Assembly (NCBI GenBank): GCA_947477885.1
Contig: CANJUD010000013.1
Coordinates: 1-64,000 of the forward strand
Length of the DNA: 64,000 nt
Reading direction: 5' to 3'
From: Bacteroidota bacterium
GTDB lineage: Bacteria; Bacteroidota; Bacteroidia; UKL13-3
Part shown: one piece after another, positions 26,373-34,790 of the stretch
Layout: each line of letters starts with the position of its first letter
Position numbering within the stretch: position 1 is the first letter of the stretch
The notes under the pieces: generated by a model
Database searches by the model: none
What the model was told of the DNA's origin: nothing
Seen by the model: the letters and a program-made list of their open reading frames with translations, nothing else
Position numbers and translations under genes: made by a program

Positions 26373-26870
26373 TTGAAAAAGGCTTTGTTTTTAGACCGCG
26401 ATGGAATAATAAACCGCGAACTCGGCGATTATGTTGCACATCCCGACCAATTTATACTGAATCCTGGTATTGCCAAGGCTATTAAATACGCCAATGATAA
26501 TGGGTGTATGGTAATTGTAATTACAAACCAAGGCGGTATTGCCAAAGGACTATATACTGAAGATATATTAGAAGATATTCATGAGAAAATGAAAACTCTT
26601 TTGCAGAACGAAGGAGCGAAAATTGATGCTATATATTATTGCCCCCACCACCCAGATATTTCAGGTCAATGCCTCTGCCGCAAACCCCGAAGTTTGCTAA
26701 TTCAAAAAGCCATCAAACATTATAATATAAATCCTGCAGAAAGTATCATGGTGGGCGACCGCGACCGCGATCTTGAAGCGTCAGCTGGATGCGGAATCAA
26801 AGGCATTTTGGTTCGTGATAATGATACTTTGAATTTGTTAGAATTATTACAAACTAATGGGTTTCTATAA
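26373..26870 (+). CDS. HAD-superfamily phosphatase, D,D-heptose 1,7-bisphosphate phosphatase (GmhB)-like
   Basis: The 165-residue protein shows the HAD nucleophile motif LFLDRDG (Asp8 and Asp10), motif II VITNQGGIAKG, and the zinc-binding loop with CPHHPDISGQCLCRKP that marks the GmhB/histidinol-phosphatase branch. Motif IV appears as MVGDRDRDLEAS. GmhB removes the C7 phosphate of heptose 1,7-bisphosphate in ADP-heptose synthesis for lipopolysaccharide core; HisB-N-type activity is the alternative. The start is a TTG giving MKKALFLDRDG. It diverges from the GT2 gene across an 8-base-box promoter pair. Confidence 0.8.
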   Translation: MKKALFLDRDGIINRELGDYVAHPDQFILNPGIAKAIKYANDNGCMVIVITNQGGIAKGLYTEDILEDIHEKMKTLLQNEGAKIDAIYYCPHHPDISGQCLCRKPRSLLIQKAIKHYNINPAESIMVGDRDRDLEASAGCGIKGILVRDNDTLNLLELLQTNGFL

Positions 26871-26926
26871 TATATAATAAATAATAAAATCACACCTCAT
26901 CAAATCATTAAATCATTAAATAACTA

Positions 26927-26934
26927 TACTTTTG
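26927..26934 (+). promoter_or_regulatory. -7 box (TACTTTTG) of the M28 peptidase gene
   Basis: TACTTTTG ends 4 bases before the ATG at 26939, so the message should start at or very near the AUG. Confidence 0.65.
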
Positions 26935-26938
26935 TATC

Positions 26939-28315
26939 ATGATAAAAAATCTTTCTATCCTAATTTTCTTTTCGTTAAATTATATAATATGTTTTTCTCA
27001 AAACAACGATTCTACAACCATTGCACGTATATATCATACCGCCCTCACCAAAGGGCTATGCTATGAAAACTTGGGACAACTTTGTAGTAAAGTAGGCGGC
27101 AGACTAAGTGGCTCCCCTCAAGCAAATAAAGCAGTGGAATTAATGGAACATCTCATGAAAGAACAAAAAGGATTCGATTCCGTATGGTTGCAACCCGTAA
27201 TGGTGCCTCACTGGGTCCGGGGCAAAAAAGAATCTGCTTCTGTTTTTCATCCTCATTTAGGCTATATGAAACTAAATATTATAGCATTAGGTGGAAGTGT
27301 GGCAACGCCTGAAGGTGGCATCAAAGCAGAACTCATAATGGTAGATAGCGTAGCTGATTTAGCGAAACTAGGTGAAGAAAAAATCAAAGGAAAAATAGTT
27401 TTTTTTAACCGCCCGATGGATCCCGCAAAAATATTTACTTTCGAAGCTTATGGTGGGGCTGTCGACCAACGTTGGGCCGGACCATCTACAGCTGCAAAGT
27501 ATGGAGCGGTTGGAACTATCTGTCGCAGCATGGAAGTGGGCTTGAGCGACCACCCGCATACTGGTTCTATGCGTTATGATACATTATACAATAAAATTCC
27601 CTGTGCAGCAATTAGTACCAACGATGCAGAAAAACTGAGTAAATGGTTGCAGAATACTCCAAATATACAATTGCAAATGCAAATGCACTGCGAAACTTTG
27701 CCCGACGTATTAAGCTATAACGTGGTTGGAGAAATTAAAGGGTCAGAAAAACCTCAAGAGATTATAATAGTTGGCGGGCACTTAGATAGCTGGGACAATG
27801 GCGATGGTGCCCAAGATGATGGAGCTGGTTGTGTACAAAGTATGGAAGTGGCAAATATATATAAACATTTAAACTTGAAACCAAAACGTACCATCCGCGT
27901 GGTGTTATTTATGAATGAAGAAAACGGCCTACGTGGCGGTAAAAAATATGCCGAGCTTGCAAAAGCAAATAAAGAAAAACATATAGCAGCAATCGAAACC
28001 GATGAAGGCGGATTTACACCACGTGGTTTTAATGCTACTTGTGATAGTGCCCAGTGGAAAGTATTATATAGTTGGGCTCACCTTTTCAAACCTTATTGGG
28101 TAAATGAATGGCAAACAGGTGGCGGCGGTGCAGACATTGGCCCACTGCGAGATCAAGGTGTTGCACTCATCGGTTTTATCCCCGACCCTCAGCGATATTT
28201 CGATTTTCACCATACCGATATTGACCAGTTTAAATATGTAAACAAACGCGAACTGGAACTAGGCTCTGCTACTATAAGTTCCTTGATTTGGTTGTTAAGC
28301 GAATATGGTTTTTAA
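26939..28315 (+). CDS. Secreted M28-family zinc metallopeptidase
   Basis: The 458-residue protein has a signal peptide (MIKNLSILIFFSLNYIICFS, then QNN). A protease-associated-like insert lies around residues 100-200. The M28 aminopeptidase/carboxypeptidase domain follows, with metal ligands in GGHLDSWDNGDGAQDDGAG (His and Asp), the catalytic/ligand Glu pair in FMNEENGLRGG, an Asp in ETDEGGF, and the final His in DFHHTDID. Such enzymes trim peptides in the periplasm or outside the cell. No T9SS tail is present, so it is likely periplasmic. The next gene starts 15 bases after the stop and may be co-transcribed. Confidence 0.88.
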   Translation: MIKNLSILIFFSLNYIICFSQNNDSTTIARIYHTALTKGLCYENLGQLCSKVGGRLSGSPQANKAVELMEHLMKEQKGFDSVWLQPVMVPHWVRGKKESASVFHPHLGYMKLNIIALGGSVATPEGGIKAELIMVDSVADLAKLGEEKIKGKIVFFNRPMDPAKIFTFEAYGGAVDQRWAGPSTAAKYGAVGTICRSMEVGLSDHPHTGSMRYDTLYNKIPCAAISTNDAEKLSKWLQNTPNIQLQMQMHCETLPDVLSYNVVGEIKGSEKPQEIIIVGGHLDSWDNGDGAQDDGAGCVQSMEVANIYKHLNLKPKRTIRVVLFMNEENGLRGGKKYAELAKANKEKHIAAIETDEGGFTPRGFNATCDSAQWKVLYSWAHLFKPYWVNEWQTGGGGADIGPLRDQGVALIGFIPDPQRYFDFHHTDIDQFKYVNKRELELGSATISSLIWLLSEYGF

Positions 28316-28330
28316 TTATAATATATAATA

Positions 28331-28696
28331 GTGTCGCCTAAAGAAGATTCTCATCCAAAAATCTACTCTGTTCGTTGGTTTGAAAACGGGCATATTGTAT
28401 TGTGGTTGTTCAAAGATTTGTGCTGGGTTACTACTTTTAAAATTGGTGGTATTATAATGATGGTTCCTACTTTATTGTTGGGAATATATATAACTTTTCT
28501 AAGCAAAAAAAATATATCTGAATTATATCACAATCTGGCCGTCTGCTTTTGGATAGCAGCCAACTCCATTTGGATGTGTTCTGAGTTTTTTGAGTTTGAG
28601 CCTATTGGAAAACCTATTGCTACTGGGCTATTTGGATGTGGTATTATAATACTTGCTGTATATTATTTTTTTATTCGTAGGAATAAAAAGCTGTAA
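28331..28696 (+). CDS. Small integral membrane protein of unknown function
   Basis: The 121-residue product starts at GTG and shows three to four hydrophobic helices, around residues 36-57, 68-82 and 95-113. The soluble N-terminus contains YSVRWFENGHIVLWLFKDLCW, a pattern seen in uncharacterised Bacteroidota membrane proteins; it ends in RRNKKL. The 15-base gap to the M28 peptidase gene suggests one operon. No enzymatic motif is seen. Confidence 0.7.
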   Translation: MSPKEDSHPKIYSVRWFENGHIVLWLFKDLCWVTTFKIGGIIMMVPTLLLGIYITFLSKKNISELYHNLAVCFWIAANSIWMCSEFFEFEPIGKPIATGLFGCGIIILAVYYFFIRRNKKL

Positions 28697-28852
28697 TATA
28701 GGTGACTTAGAATCCTTGTTTATAGTTTCGTTTTAGTAATAAGTAACAAATTATTTGTTTTTATTCCGTTGATATATACATGTTTATATAAATAATAAAT
28801 AATAAATAATAAGCATTAGTGTTGCATTTTTAATTTATGTAAAATAAATAAT

Positions 28853-29275
28853 ATGAAAAAAATAATCTCCTTAAAATTATCAGTGTTAACATTAGTGGTA
28901 TTATTCTCCACTTCGGTTTCCACATCTGCTTATTACATAATAAGCAAAGACCAAAAGCGTGCCGGCTATCTCAAGCTTACTGAAACGCATGACAATATTA
29001 ACAGCGTGCATAAGTTGATATGCGAGACACCAGGACAAACTAAATGCGATTGGGTTATACTCCCTCCTGCTGGTGAATCACAGGGTAATGGCATAATTAT
29101 TCCGTATCCAGATATTGAAGTACTGGTAATTAGTCGCATAGACTCTGGTGTGCTATCAGGCTCTTTTAGTTGTTCTAGCGAGCAATTTGTAGTATATACT
29201 TCAAATCTAACCGGCGGTTTCGAAATAATCGTTTATAGCACACTGGAGGCTACTCAATTAGGTCTAATTCATTAA
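28853..29275 (+). CDS. Small exported two-cysteine protein A (novel family candidate)
   Basis: The 140-residue protein begins with a signal peptide (MKKIISLKLSVLTLVVLFST) with probable cleavage near STSA. The mature part has the pattern LICETPGQTKCDWVI, with two cysteines 8 residues apart, then VISRIDSGVLSGSF and an ending EIIVYSTLEATQLGLIH. The neighbouring gene product shares this pattern and was probably produced by duplication. It has an extra cysteine in SFSCSS. No known family was recognised. The upstream spacer has AATAAATAAT-type repeats and no perfect TAnnTTTG box. It is the first gene of a four-gene string that ends with a thioredoxin-like protein. Confidence 0.75.
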   Translation: MKKIISLKLSVLTLVVLFSTSVSTSAYYIISKDQKRAGYLKLTETHDNINSVHKLICETPGQTKCDWVILPPAGESQGNGIIIPYPDIEVLVISRIDSGVLSGSFSCSSEQFVVYTSNLTGGFEIIVYSTLEATQLGLIH

Positions 29276-29288
29276 TTTTAAAAATACT

Positions 29289-29696
29289 ATGAAAAATTTT
29301 AAAAAAGTGATTTTGCTTTCAATGTTGGTAAGCATTTTAAGCCCTTCTTTTGGCTACATTATAATTAACCGCTTCAATGGTGGAAAAAATGGTTTTGCAA
29401 CAGTCACAGAAAAACAAACCACTGATCCAGTATCAGGATTAGTCCTATATAGACTTGAATGTTTAGACGAAGGTTCTAATATCTGTCGTTTTGTTATATA
29501 CACACCGTCGATTGCCTTTACTTCCCAACGTATTTCTGAACTTGAACAAATAGTCGCGAACAATATTCAATCAGGTCTGTTATCAGGCACTATTATTTTG
29601 CCTGATGCGGTAGTAACATTTGTTACAAATGGTCTCAGCACTGAAATCAAGATTTATACATTGGCAGAAGCTCAAACAGCGGGTCTTATTCCTTAA
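29289..29696 (+). CDS. Small exported two-cysteine protein B (paralogue of A)
   Basis: The 135-residue product has a signal peptide (MKNFKKVILLSMLVSILSPS, then FG). It shares with protein A the start of the mature chain (YIII/YYII), the cysteine pair in LECLDEGSNICRFVI, the block IQSGLLSGT, and the C-terminus EIKIYTLAEAQTAGLIP. Overall identity outside these blocks is low. The gap after gene A is 13 bases, and the stop overlaps the ATG of the next gene by one base (TAATG), so translation is probably coupled. The conserved C-terminal EAxxxGLI tail could be a recognition signal for a partner; this is inference. Confidence 0.75.
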   Translation: MKNFKKVILLSMLVSILSPSFGYIIINRFNGGKNGFATVTEKQTTDPVSGLVLYRLECLDEGSNICRFVIYTPSIAFTSQRISELEQIVANNIQSGLLSGTIILPDAVVTFVTNGLSTEIKIYTLAEAQTAGLIP

Positions 29697-30919
29697 TGGC
29701 AAACCACTTCAGCTTAATAAGGTTTGCCTTAGTTGGTTTATTTTTAGCCTTTTTTGGGCTTCGTGCTTTTTGTCAAAGTGGTACATATAATTCAGAAACA
29801 AGATTTAACCTAAACATTAAATATTCTCAAGGGTCTGCTGCAAATTCCGTATCTTGTTTTAATTCAAAGTACTTTCTTTTCTATTATGACAGCGTAATGG
29901 AAGAAGATCAATCATTTAAGAATCTAAATCTAAAAAAAGTATATCCAAATTCGGGTTCAGTCACTGATGTTCAACTAGTTTATCCTGACAGTATAAGCCT
30001 ACAAAGTAAAAGTTTTGGCCGCATAAATGCACTTTTTATTTCACGAAATGGCAAATACTTAATTGTTTCTCATTTTCGAGTTCAGGTTTTATTTATTAGC
30101 AGAAATAACAAATATGTATTCAAGAAAGTATTGTCTGTTGGTCATTATGTAGAAAGCATGGAAGAGTTAAACAATTCTACTGCAGTACTTTACACTTGCT
30201 ACAACTACCATCCTCTCGACCAAATGCATACCACAAGTATAAGCACACTGGATTTGCGAAGCGGGGTAATAACAAACACTATTCATCCCCAAATAAGTGG
30301 AATTGAATTTAGTCATTTAATTCACCATTGGATAACTATTACAAAAGACAATATAGCTTTTTGCGATCCTCTAAAATTTCAAGTCAATTTTTATAATTCT
30401 AAATTATCTAACTTTAAGTCATATAATATAGAGCCGCCGAAATGGCAGAATAGTAATCTTGATACTTTATTAAGTACATTCAGTATCTTAAGTGCTAAAA
30501 GCTCTATTTCCAAAATTCTAAGTAAAGATGATAGTATTTGTAGGGTTGAGAAGATTTACTGGGTGAACAAACATAAATTACTTATCTCATATAAGCTATT
30601 TGCTGAAAAGCAAACTACACGACATATTTTAATATACGACTTCAATAGGAATAAAGCAATAAAGGACAGCAAAATTAATATTAGAGATTTCTTTTATATG
30701 AGGGACTCCTTGCTGAACGGACAAAGGCCATTTCCTGAAATTACATATTCTTCAAGTTTATATTTTAAGAAAAATGCGGTATTTATGTTTAGCCAATATT
30801 ATCTCCCTGTAAAATTAGAATATATTTCTGGAAAGCCAGGGATGGAAGCACGCAAAAAATATCTAAAAACAAATGGAATGCAATGGACTTTGATAAAATT
30901 AAGACTTTCTTTTTTATAA
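29696..30919 (+). CDS. Secreted beta-propeller-like protein in the two-cysteine peptide locus
   Basis: The 407-residue protein starts at the ATG that shares a base with the upstream stop. It has a signal peptide (LIRFALVGLFLAFFGLRAFC) with Gln after the Cys; whether this is a lipobox is doubtful. The body is rich in short beta strands and recurrent phrases such as ALFISRNGKYLIVSHF and VLFISRNNKYVFKKV, which suggests a propeller-type fold similar in style to the 6-bladed proteins found beside small peptides in other Bacteroidota. No catalytic motif is seen. The last 37 bases overlap the following thioredoxin-like gene. The fold assignment is tentative. Confidence 0.65.
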   Translation: MANHFSLIRFALVGLFLAFFGLRAFCQSGTYNSETRFNLNIKYSQGSAANSVSCFNSKYFLFYYDSVMEEDQSFKNLNLKKVYPNSGSVTDVQLVYPDSISLQSKSFGRINALFISRNGKYLIVSHFRVQVLFISRNNKYVFKKVLSVGHYVESMEELNNSTAVLYTCYNYHPLDQMHTTSISTLDLRSGVITNTIHPQISGIEFSHLIHHWITITKDNIAFCDPLKFQVNFYNSKLSNFKSYNIEPPKWQNSNLDTLLSTFSILSAKSSISKILSKDDSICRVEKIYWVNKHKLLISYKLFAEKQTTRHILIYDFNRNKAIKDSKINIRDFFYMRDSLLNGQRPFPEITYSSSLYFKKNAVFMFSQYYLPVKLEYISGKPGMEARKKYLKTNGMQWTLIKLRLSFL

Positions 30920-31374
30920 TACCAATTTGCCTAATATCAGCTAATATTACAAGTGGGCAAGGATACCTATATAACGATGATTTGGAGTTGTTTGAGTTGA
31001 GCGAATTTGGAAACAATTCTGCTGTTATGATAGTAAACAATACCAACTGTTTGCAGTGTGTTGTGCAATTGCGTGATGCTTTAATGGACTTAAAAAAAGG
31101 GATAAAACAACTTAAAGTATTTTTAATCATTCAAACTGATACAGGAGATACATTTATCCCATTTTGGGCTTTCAATAAAGGCTATGACAAAGTATTATTT
31201 TTATATCAAAAAAAATGGGATTTAACTTTATTAGGAAATATCAATAGAGAACTATCTATTAATATGCAAGACCACACACCTGTCTTACTTTACAGAAAAT
31301 CCACTAACTGTCAGCTTTGGGACTATGAAATGCTTTACAACCTCGGTTTTAAACCTTCTTTTCGCTTAGATTAA
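30883..31374 (+). CDS. Exported thioredoxin-like protein with NCLQC motif
   Basis: The 163-residue protein overlaps the end of the preceding gene by 37 bases. It begins MDFDKIKTFFFIIPICLISA, a signal peptide with likely cleavage near ITSG. After a beta strand (SAVMIVNNTNCLQCVVQLRD) it has a CxxC motif in the position of a thioredoxin active site, followed by a long helix and a strand LKVFLIIQT. The Gln and Leu between the cysteines are unusual for a reductase. Later segments (HTPVLLYR) fit the cis-proline strand of the fold. It may reduce or form the disulfide of the two small proteins in this locus; this is inference from context. The 3' end overlaps the convergent Rieske-like gene by 4 bases. 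Confidence 0.65.
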   Translation: MDFDKIKTFFFIIPICLISANITSGQGYLYNDDLELFELSEFGNNSAVMIVNNTNCLQCVVQLRDALMDLKKGIKQLKVFLIIQTDTGDTFIPFWAFNKGYDKVLFLYQKKWDLTLLGNINRELSINMQDHTPVLLYRKSTNCQLWDYEMLYNLGFKPSFRLD

Positions 31375-31817
31375 TTGCTATATATATGCAACAGATTACC
31401 CGTAAGTGCCGCATTATATTCCCTTAACTGTCTTGTTGCCGGACTCTTCAAAGGAAGCCCATCGGTGCCAAACTGCGAACCACAAAAAGGGGTCCATATG
31501 CCGCCAACATATTTACCGCATTTCATAAAAAATCCAGAAGAATCTACAACCAGTTTTGAAGAACTGTCTAATGGGTGATAACTACAATTCAAATCAAAAG
31601 CTTTATACTCTCCTGCTATATTTTTAAAAACTGCAATTCCTCTAACTCCTACATTGTCTAATACTACCCAACCCCCAGGATTTTGTAATTTGATATACTG
31701 CCCTATCGTTATATTAATATAAGTGTCAACTACCACATAAGGAATCGCATCGTCTTTTGTGCTTTTACTACATGCAAATACCAGTACAAAAAAAGATATA
31801 TATAATAGTTTTTGCAT
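31371..31817 (-). CDS. Degenerate Rieske-like lipoprotein
   Basis: The 148-residue protein has a lipoprotein signal (LLYISFFVLVFACS) with the acylated Cys at residue 16. The rest follows the Rieske [2Fe-2S] layout seen in Bacteroidota lipoproteins: FDLNCSYHPLD, then FMKCGKYVGGIWTPFCGSQF, then DGLPLKSPATRQLREY. Canonical proteins bind the cluster through CxH and CxxH. Here the first motif is CSYH and the second keeps Cys but has Gly-Ser where CHGS is expected, so a normal cluster may not form. The gene is followed at 1 base upstream by the WG-repeat gene on the same strand, giving a two-gene operon. Confidence 0.7.
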   Translation of the reverse strand: MQKLLYISFFVLVFACSKSTKDDAIPYVVVDTYINITIGQYIKLQNPGGWVVLDNVGVRGIAVFKNIAGEYKAFDLNCSYHPLDSSSKLVVDSSGFFMKCGKYVGGIWTPFCGSQFGTDGLPLKSPATRQLREYNAALTGNLLHIYSN

Positions 31818-31818
31818 C

Positions 31819-32625
31819 TTATTGTTCTTTCCAATATTCTCTTCCCCGCATATCTATATAGCCTATCTGCTCATTGGGCAGGGTAACTATAGCCAAGCCT
31901 TTTACGAAAGGCTTGCATCCTGCATATTTGAAACCAGTAATTGCCCTACCTCGAGCATTTACATATCCCCAATAATCTCCTTTGCGAGCTATAAGGATTT
32001 TACCATCAAAATCTTTAATTCCGTCATAGGTAAAAGGAACTGTTACTCTTCCTGTAATATCTAAAATACCATAGGCACTGTCATTTTTTGCCAAAAAATG
32101 GTTGGCATCCAATACGAGCATATCACTATATTTAAACGGTACCAATATTTTATTCTTCTTATCTATAACACCCCACAAACCATTTTTCATCAGGGCAAAC
32201 CTGTTTTCAATGGAACTTGGTTTAAAGTTTTCGTACACATAGGGAATATTGTATGATACGCTATCTGCACGCCCATAATTCCCACCTACGTTTTCTAAAC
32301 CTGTTATATCTTCTTCTACATGTCCAAAATCTTCATATTCTTCACAATCAGGTTCGCCGCCAAACATTTTATCGTGAACCTCTCCCTTTTGGTCAATCCA
32401 TTTACATATTCCATTTTCTCGTACCATGCCATAGAGCCCGTCAAAAGGAAATACTTCTGTAAACCTAGGCATGATTAATACTTTCCCCGCCGTATCACTG
32501 TAACCCCAAAGGTTACCGATTCGATAGGGCACATAAATTTTTGAGGATTGCTGGGCAAAAGCCTGCATGCCGAAGCAAATCAGTATAATAGTTCCCAGAA
32601 ACCTTGTTTTAAATTTATTGTGCAT
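31819..32625 (-). CDS. Secreted WG-repeat protein
   Basis: The protein of about 268 residues begins MHNKFKTRFLGTIILICFGM with signal cleavage near QAFAQ; an ATG-like start 6 codons earlier (32643) is possible. It consists of repeated beta-hairpin units of the WG type: IGNLWGYSDTAGKVLIMPRF, then GICKWIDQKGEV, LWGVIDKKNKILVPFKY, AYGILDITGRVTVPFTY and DYWGYVNARGRAITGFKY. WG repeats are thought to mediate protein interactions on the cell surface or in the periplasm. It precedes the Rieske-like lipoprotein by one base, so the two are probably co-transcribed. The specific role is unknown. Confidence 0.8.
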   Translation of the reverse strand: MHNKFKTRFLGTIILICFGMQAFAQQSSKIYVPYRIGNLWGYSDTAGKVLIMPRFTEVFPFDGLYGMVRENGICKWIDQKGEVHDKMFGGEPDCEEYEDFGHVEEDITGLENVGGNYGRADSVSYNIPYVYENFKPSSIENRFALMKNGLWGVIDKKNKILVPFKYSDMLVLDANHFLAKNDSAYGILDITGRVTVPFTYDGIKDFDGKILIARKGDYWGYVNARGRAITGFKYAGCKPFVKGLAIVTLPNEQIGYIDMRGREYWKEQ

Positions 32626-32843
32626 CAATTTGTTTTTCAGCATGTTGTTTTAAAAAACGTTCCTTTTTCCATCACGAAATTATAAACACTTTTGCCACAA
32701 AACAAATTTATGGCCAAAATCTTACCCTCTCTTCCCTCAATTATAGGCAACTCAGAAATTTTATTGCCGTTTTTAACAAATAATTGCAGAAATTTGCAAA
32801 CAATATTTCAATTCGAAACGTATACATCTCAAAGAAAAACTGA

Positions 32844-34760
32844 ATGAGTTACGAAATAGAACCCGGCAAATACCTTTCAAAAATTCAAACCCCGCAAGAT
32901 TTGAAGCAGTTCAAAGAGAAAGAACTGGTAAAAGTTTGCAGCGATTTGAGACAGTTTATTATCGACAATGTTTCCATTAACGGAGGTCATTTTGGTGCTA
33001 GTTTGGGCGTGGTTGAATTAACTGTTGCCCTGCATTATATTTTTGATACGCCCTACGACCAATTGGTTTGGGATGTGGGTCATCAAGCTTACGGACATAA
33101 AATACTTACTGGCCGACGTGATGAGTTCCACACTAACCGTATTTACAAAGGACTTAGCGGTTTCCCCAAACGCAGCGAAAGCGAATATGATACTTTCGGT
33201 GTGGGCCACTCTTCTACTTCCATCTCTGCGGCCTTGGGCATGGCTGTGGCTTCCAAACTAAAAGGCGAACACGACCGCCAGCATATTGCAGTGATAGGCG
33301 ATGGTGCTATGACAGCAGGCATGGCTTTCGAAGGACTGAACCATGCCGGTGTTGAAAATGCAAATCTACTGGTGGTGCTCAATGATAATTGTATGAGTAT
33401 TGACCCTAACGTTGGTGCTTTAAAAGATTATCTTACTGATATTACAGCAAGCGGAACTTATAATAAAGTAAAGGATGAACTGTGGAATTTGGCTGGGCAT
33501 ATTGATAAGCTCGGACCCAATGCCCAAAAATTTGCAAGCAAATTACGCAAAAGTGTAAAAGCTCTTCTGCTTAAGCACAGCAATCTTTTTGAGAGTCTTA
33601 ATTTCCGTTACTTTGGTCCTGTGGATGGCCACGATGTGCATCATTTGGTAGAAGTAATGCGTGACTTGAAAAAAATTCCAGGTCCAAAATTATTGCATGT
33701 GCTAACTGTAAAAGGAAAAGGATTTCCACTAGCAGAAAAAGACCAAACCAAATGGCATGCCCCTGGTTTATTCGATAAAATATCAGGCGAAATATATAAG
33801 AAAACCTATGATGCTCCGCAGCCTCCCAAATATCAAGACGTATTTGGACACACTTTGGTGGAGCTTGCTGAAATGAATGATAAAATTGTAGGGATTACAC
33901 CCGCTATGCCCAGTGGCAGCTCCATGAATATAATGATGAAAGCCATGCCTGATCGAGCTTTTGATGTGGGTATTGCTGAACAGCATGCAGTTACTTTTTC
34001 AGCAGGATTAGCAACGCAAGGGATGCTGCCTTTTTGTAATATATATAGTTCGTTTATGCAGCGTGCCTACGACCAAGTGGTGCATGATGTGGCTATACAA
34101 AAACTCAATGTGGTTTTCTGCCTCGACCGCGCAGGCATTGCTGGTGCAGATGGGCCCACACATCATGGAGCATTAGATATTGCATATATGCGATGCGTGC
34201 CCAATATGATTGTGTCCTCACCAATGAATGAAGAAGAGTTGCGAAACTTAATGTATACTGCTCAACTAGGAAAATTTGAAGGGCCCTTTACCATTCGTTA
34301 TCCTAGGGGGAATGGGGTGATGGCCGATTGGCGTAAACCATTTACTGAAATTGAAATTGGCAAAGGTCGCAAATTAAAAGACGGAACCGATGCTGCTATT
34401 ATATCATTGGGACATATAGGAAACTATGCCACAAAAGCTATAGAAAAATTGGAAGAAAATGGACATTCGGTTGCCCACTATGATATACGTTTTGTAAAAC
34501 CACTTGATGAAGAATTGCTGCATGAAATATTTGCAAAACACGATAAAGTAATTACAGTGGAAGATGGCACAATTAAAGGTGGTATGGGGAGTGCGATACT
34601 AGAATTCATGGCCGAACATAACTATCATGCACAAGTCCACATTATGGGTATGCCAGACAAGGTGATAGAGCATGGAGAACAAGATGAATTATATAATGAA
34701 TGCGGTTATGATACCGATGCTATAATAAGTGCTGTGATGCGTGTAGTAGTTAACGCATAG
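32844..34760 (+). CDS. dxs: 1-deoxy-D-xylulose-5-phosphate synthase
   Basis: DXS condenses pyruvate and glyceraldehyde 3-phosphate with thiamine diphosphate, the first step of the MEP isoprenoid pathway, in the cytosol. The 638-residue protein has the standard length. Motifs are HQAYGHKILTGR, VGHSSTSISAALGMA, the ThDP-binding GDGAMTAGMAFEGLNHAG to NDN segment, the catalytic Glu in IAEQHAVTFSAGLA, and the C-terminal transketolase domain RFVKPLDEELL and EDGTIKGGMGSAI. The ATG at 32844 fits the family N-terminus. No operon partner is seen; a decayed gene follows. Confidence 0.95.
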   Translation: MSYEIEPGKYLSKIQTPQDLKQFKEKELVKVCSDLRQFIIDNVSINGGHFGASLGVVELTVALHYIFDTPYDQLVWDVGHQAYGHKILTGRRDEFHTNRIYKGLSGFPKRSESEYDTFGVGHSSTSISAALGMAVASKLKGEHDRQHIAVIGDGAMTAGMAFEGLNHAGVENANLLVVLNDNCMSIDPNVGALKDYLTDITASGTYNKVKDELWNLAGHIDKLGPNAQKFASKLRKSVKALLLKHSNLFESLNFRYFGPVDGHDVHHLVEVMRDLKKIPGPKLLHVLTVKGKGFPLAEKDQTKWHAPGLFDKISGEIYKKTYDAPQPPKYQDVFGHTLVELAEMNDKIVGITPAMPSGSSMNIMMKAMPDRAFDVGIAEQHAVTFSAGLATQGMLPFCNIYSSFMQRAYDQVVHDVAIQKLNVVFCLDRAGIAGADGPTHHGALDIAYMRCVPNMIVSSPMNEEELRNLMYTAQLGKFEGPFTIRYPRGNGVMADWRKPFTEIEIGKGRKLKDGTDAAIISLGHIGNYATKAIEKLEENGHSVAHYDIRFVKPLDEELLHEIFAKHDKVITVEDGTIKGGMGSAILEFMAEHNYHAQVHIMGMPDKVIEHGEQDELYNECGYDTDAIISAVMRVVVNA

Positions 34761-34790
34761 TCTATTGATTTTATATAATACTTTGTTTAA

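Noticed and set aside
28853-29696. Assignment of the small exported proteins to the NVEALA family
   Set aside because: The Asn-Val-Glu-Ala-Leu-Ala motif after the signal peptide is absent; only the gene arrangement is similar.
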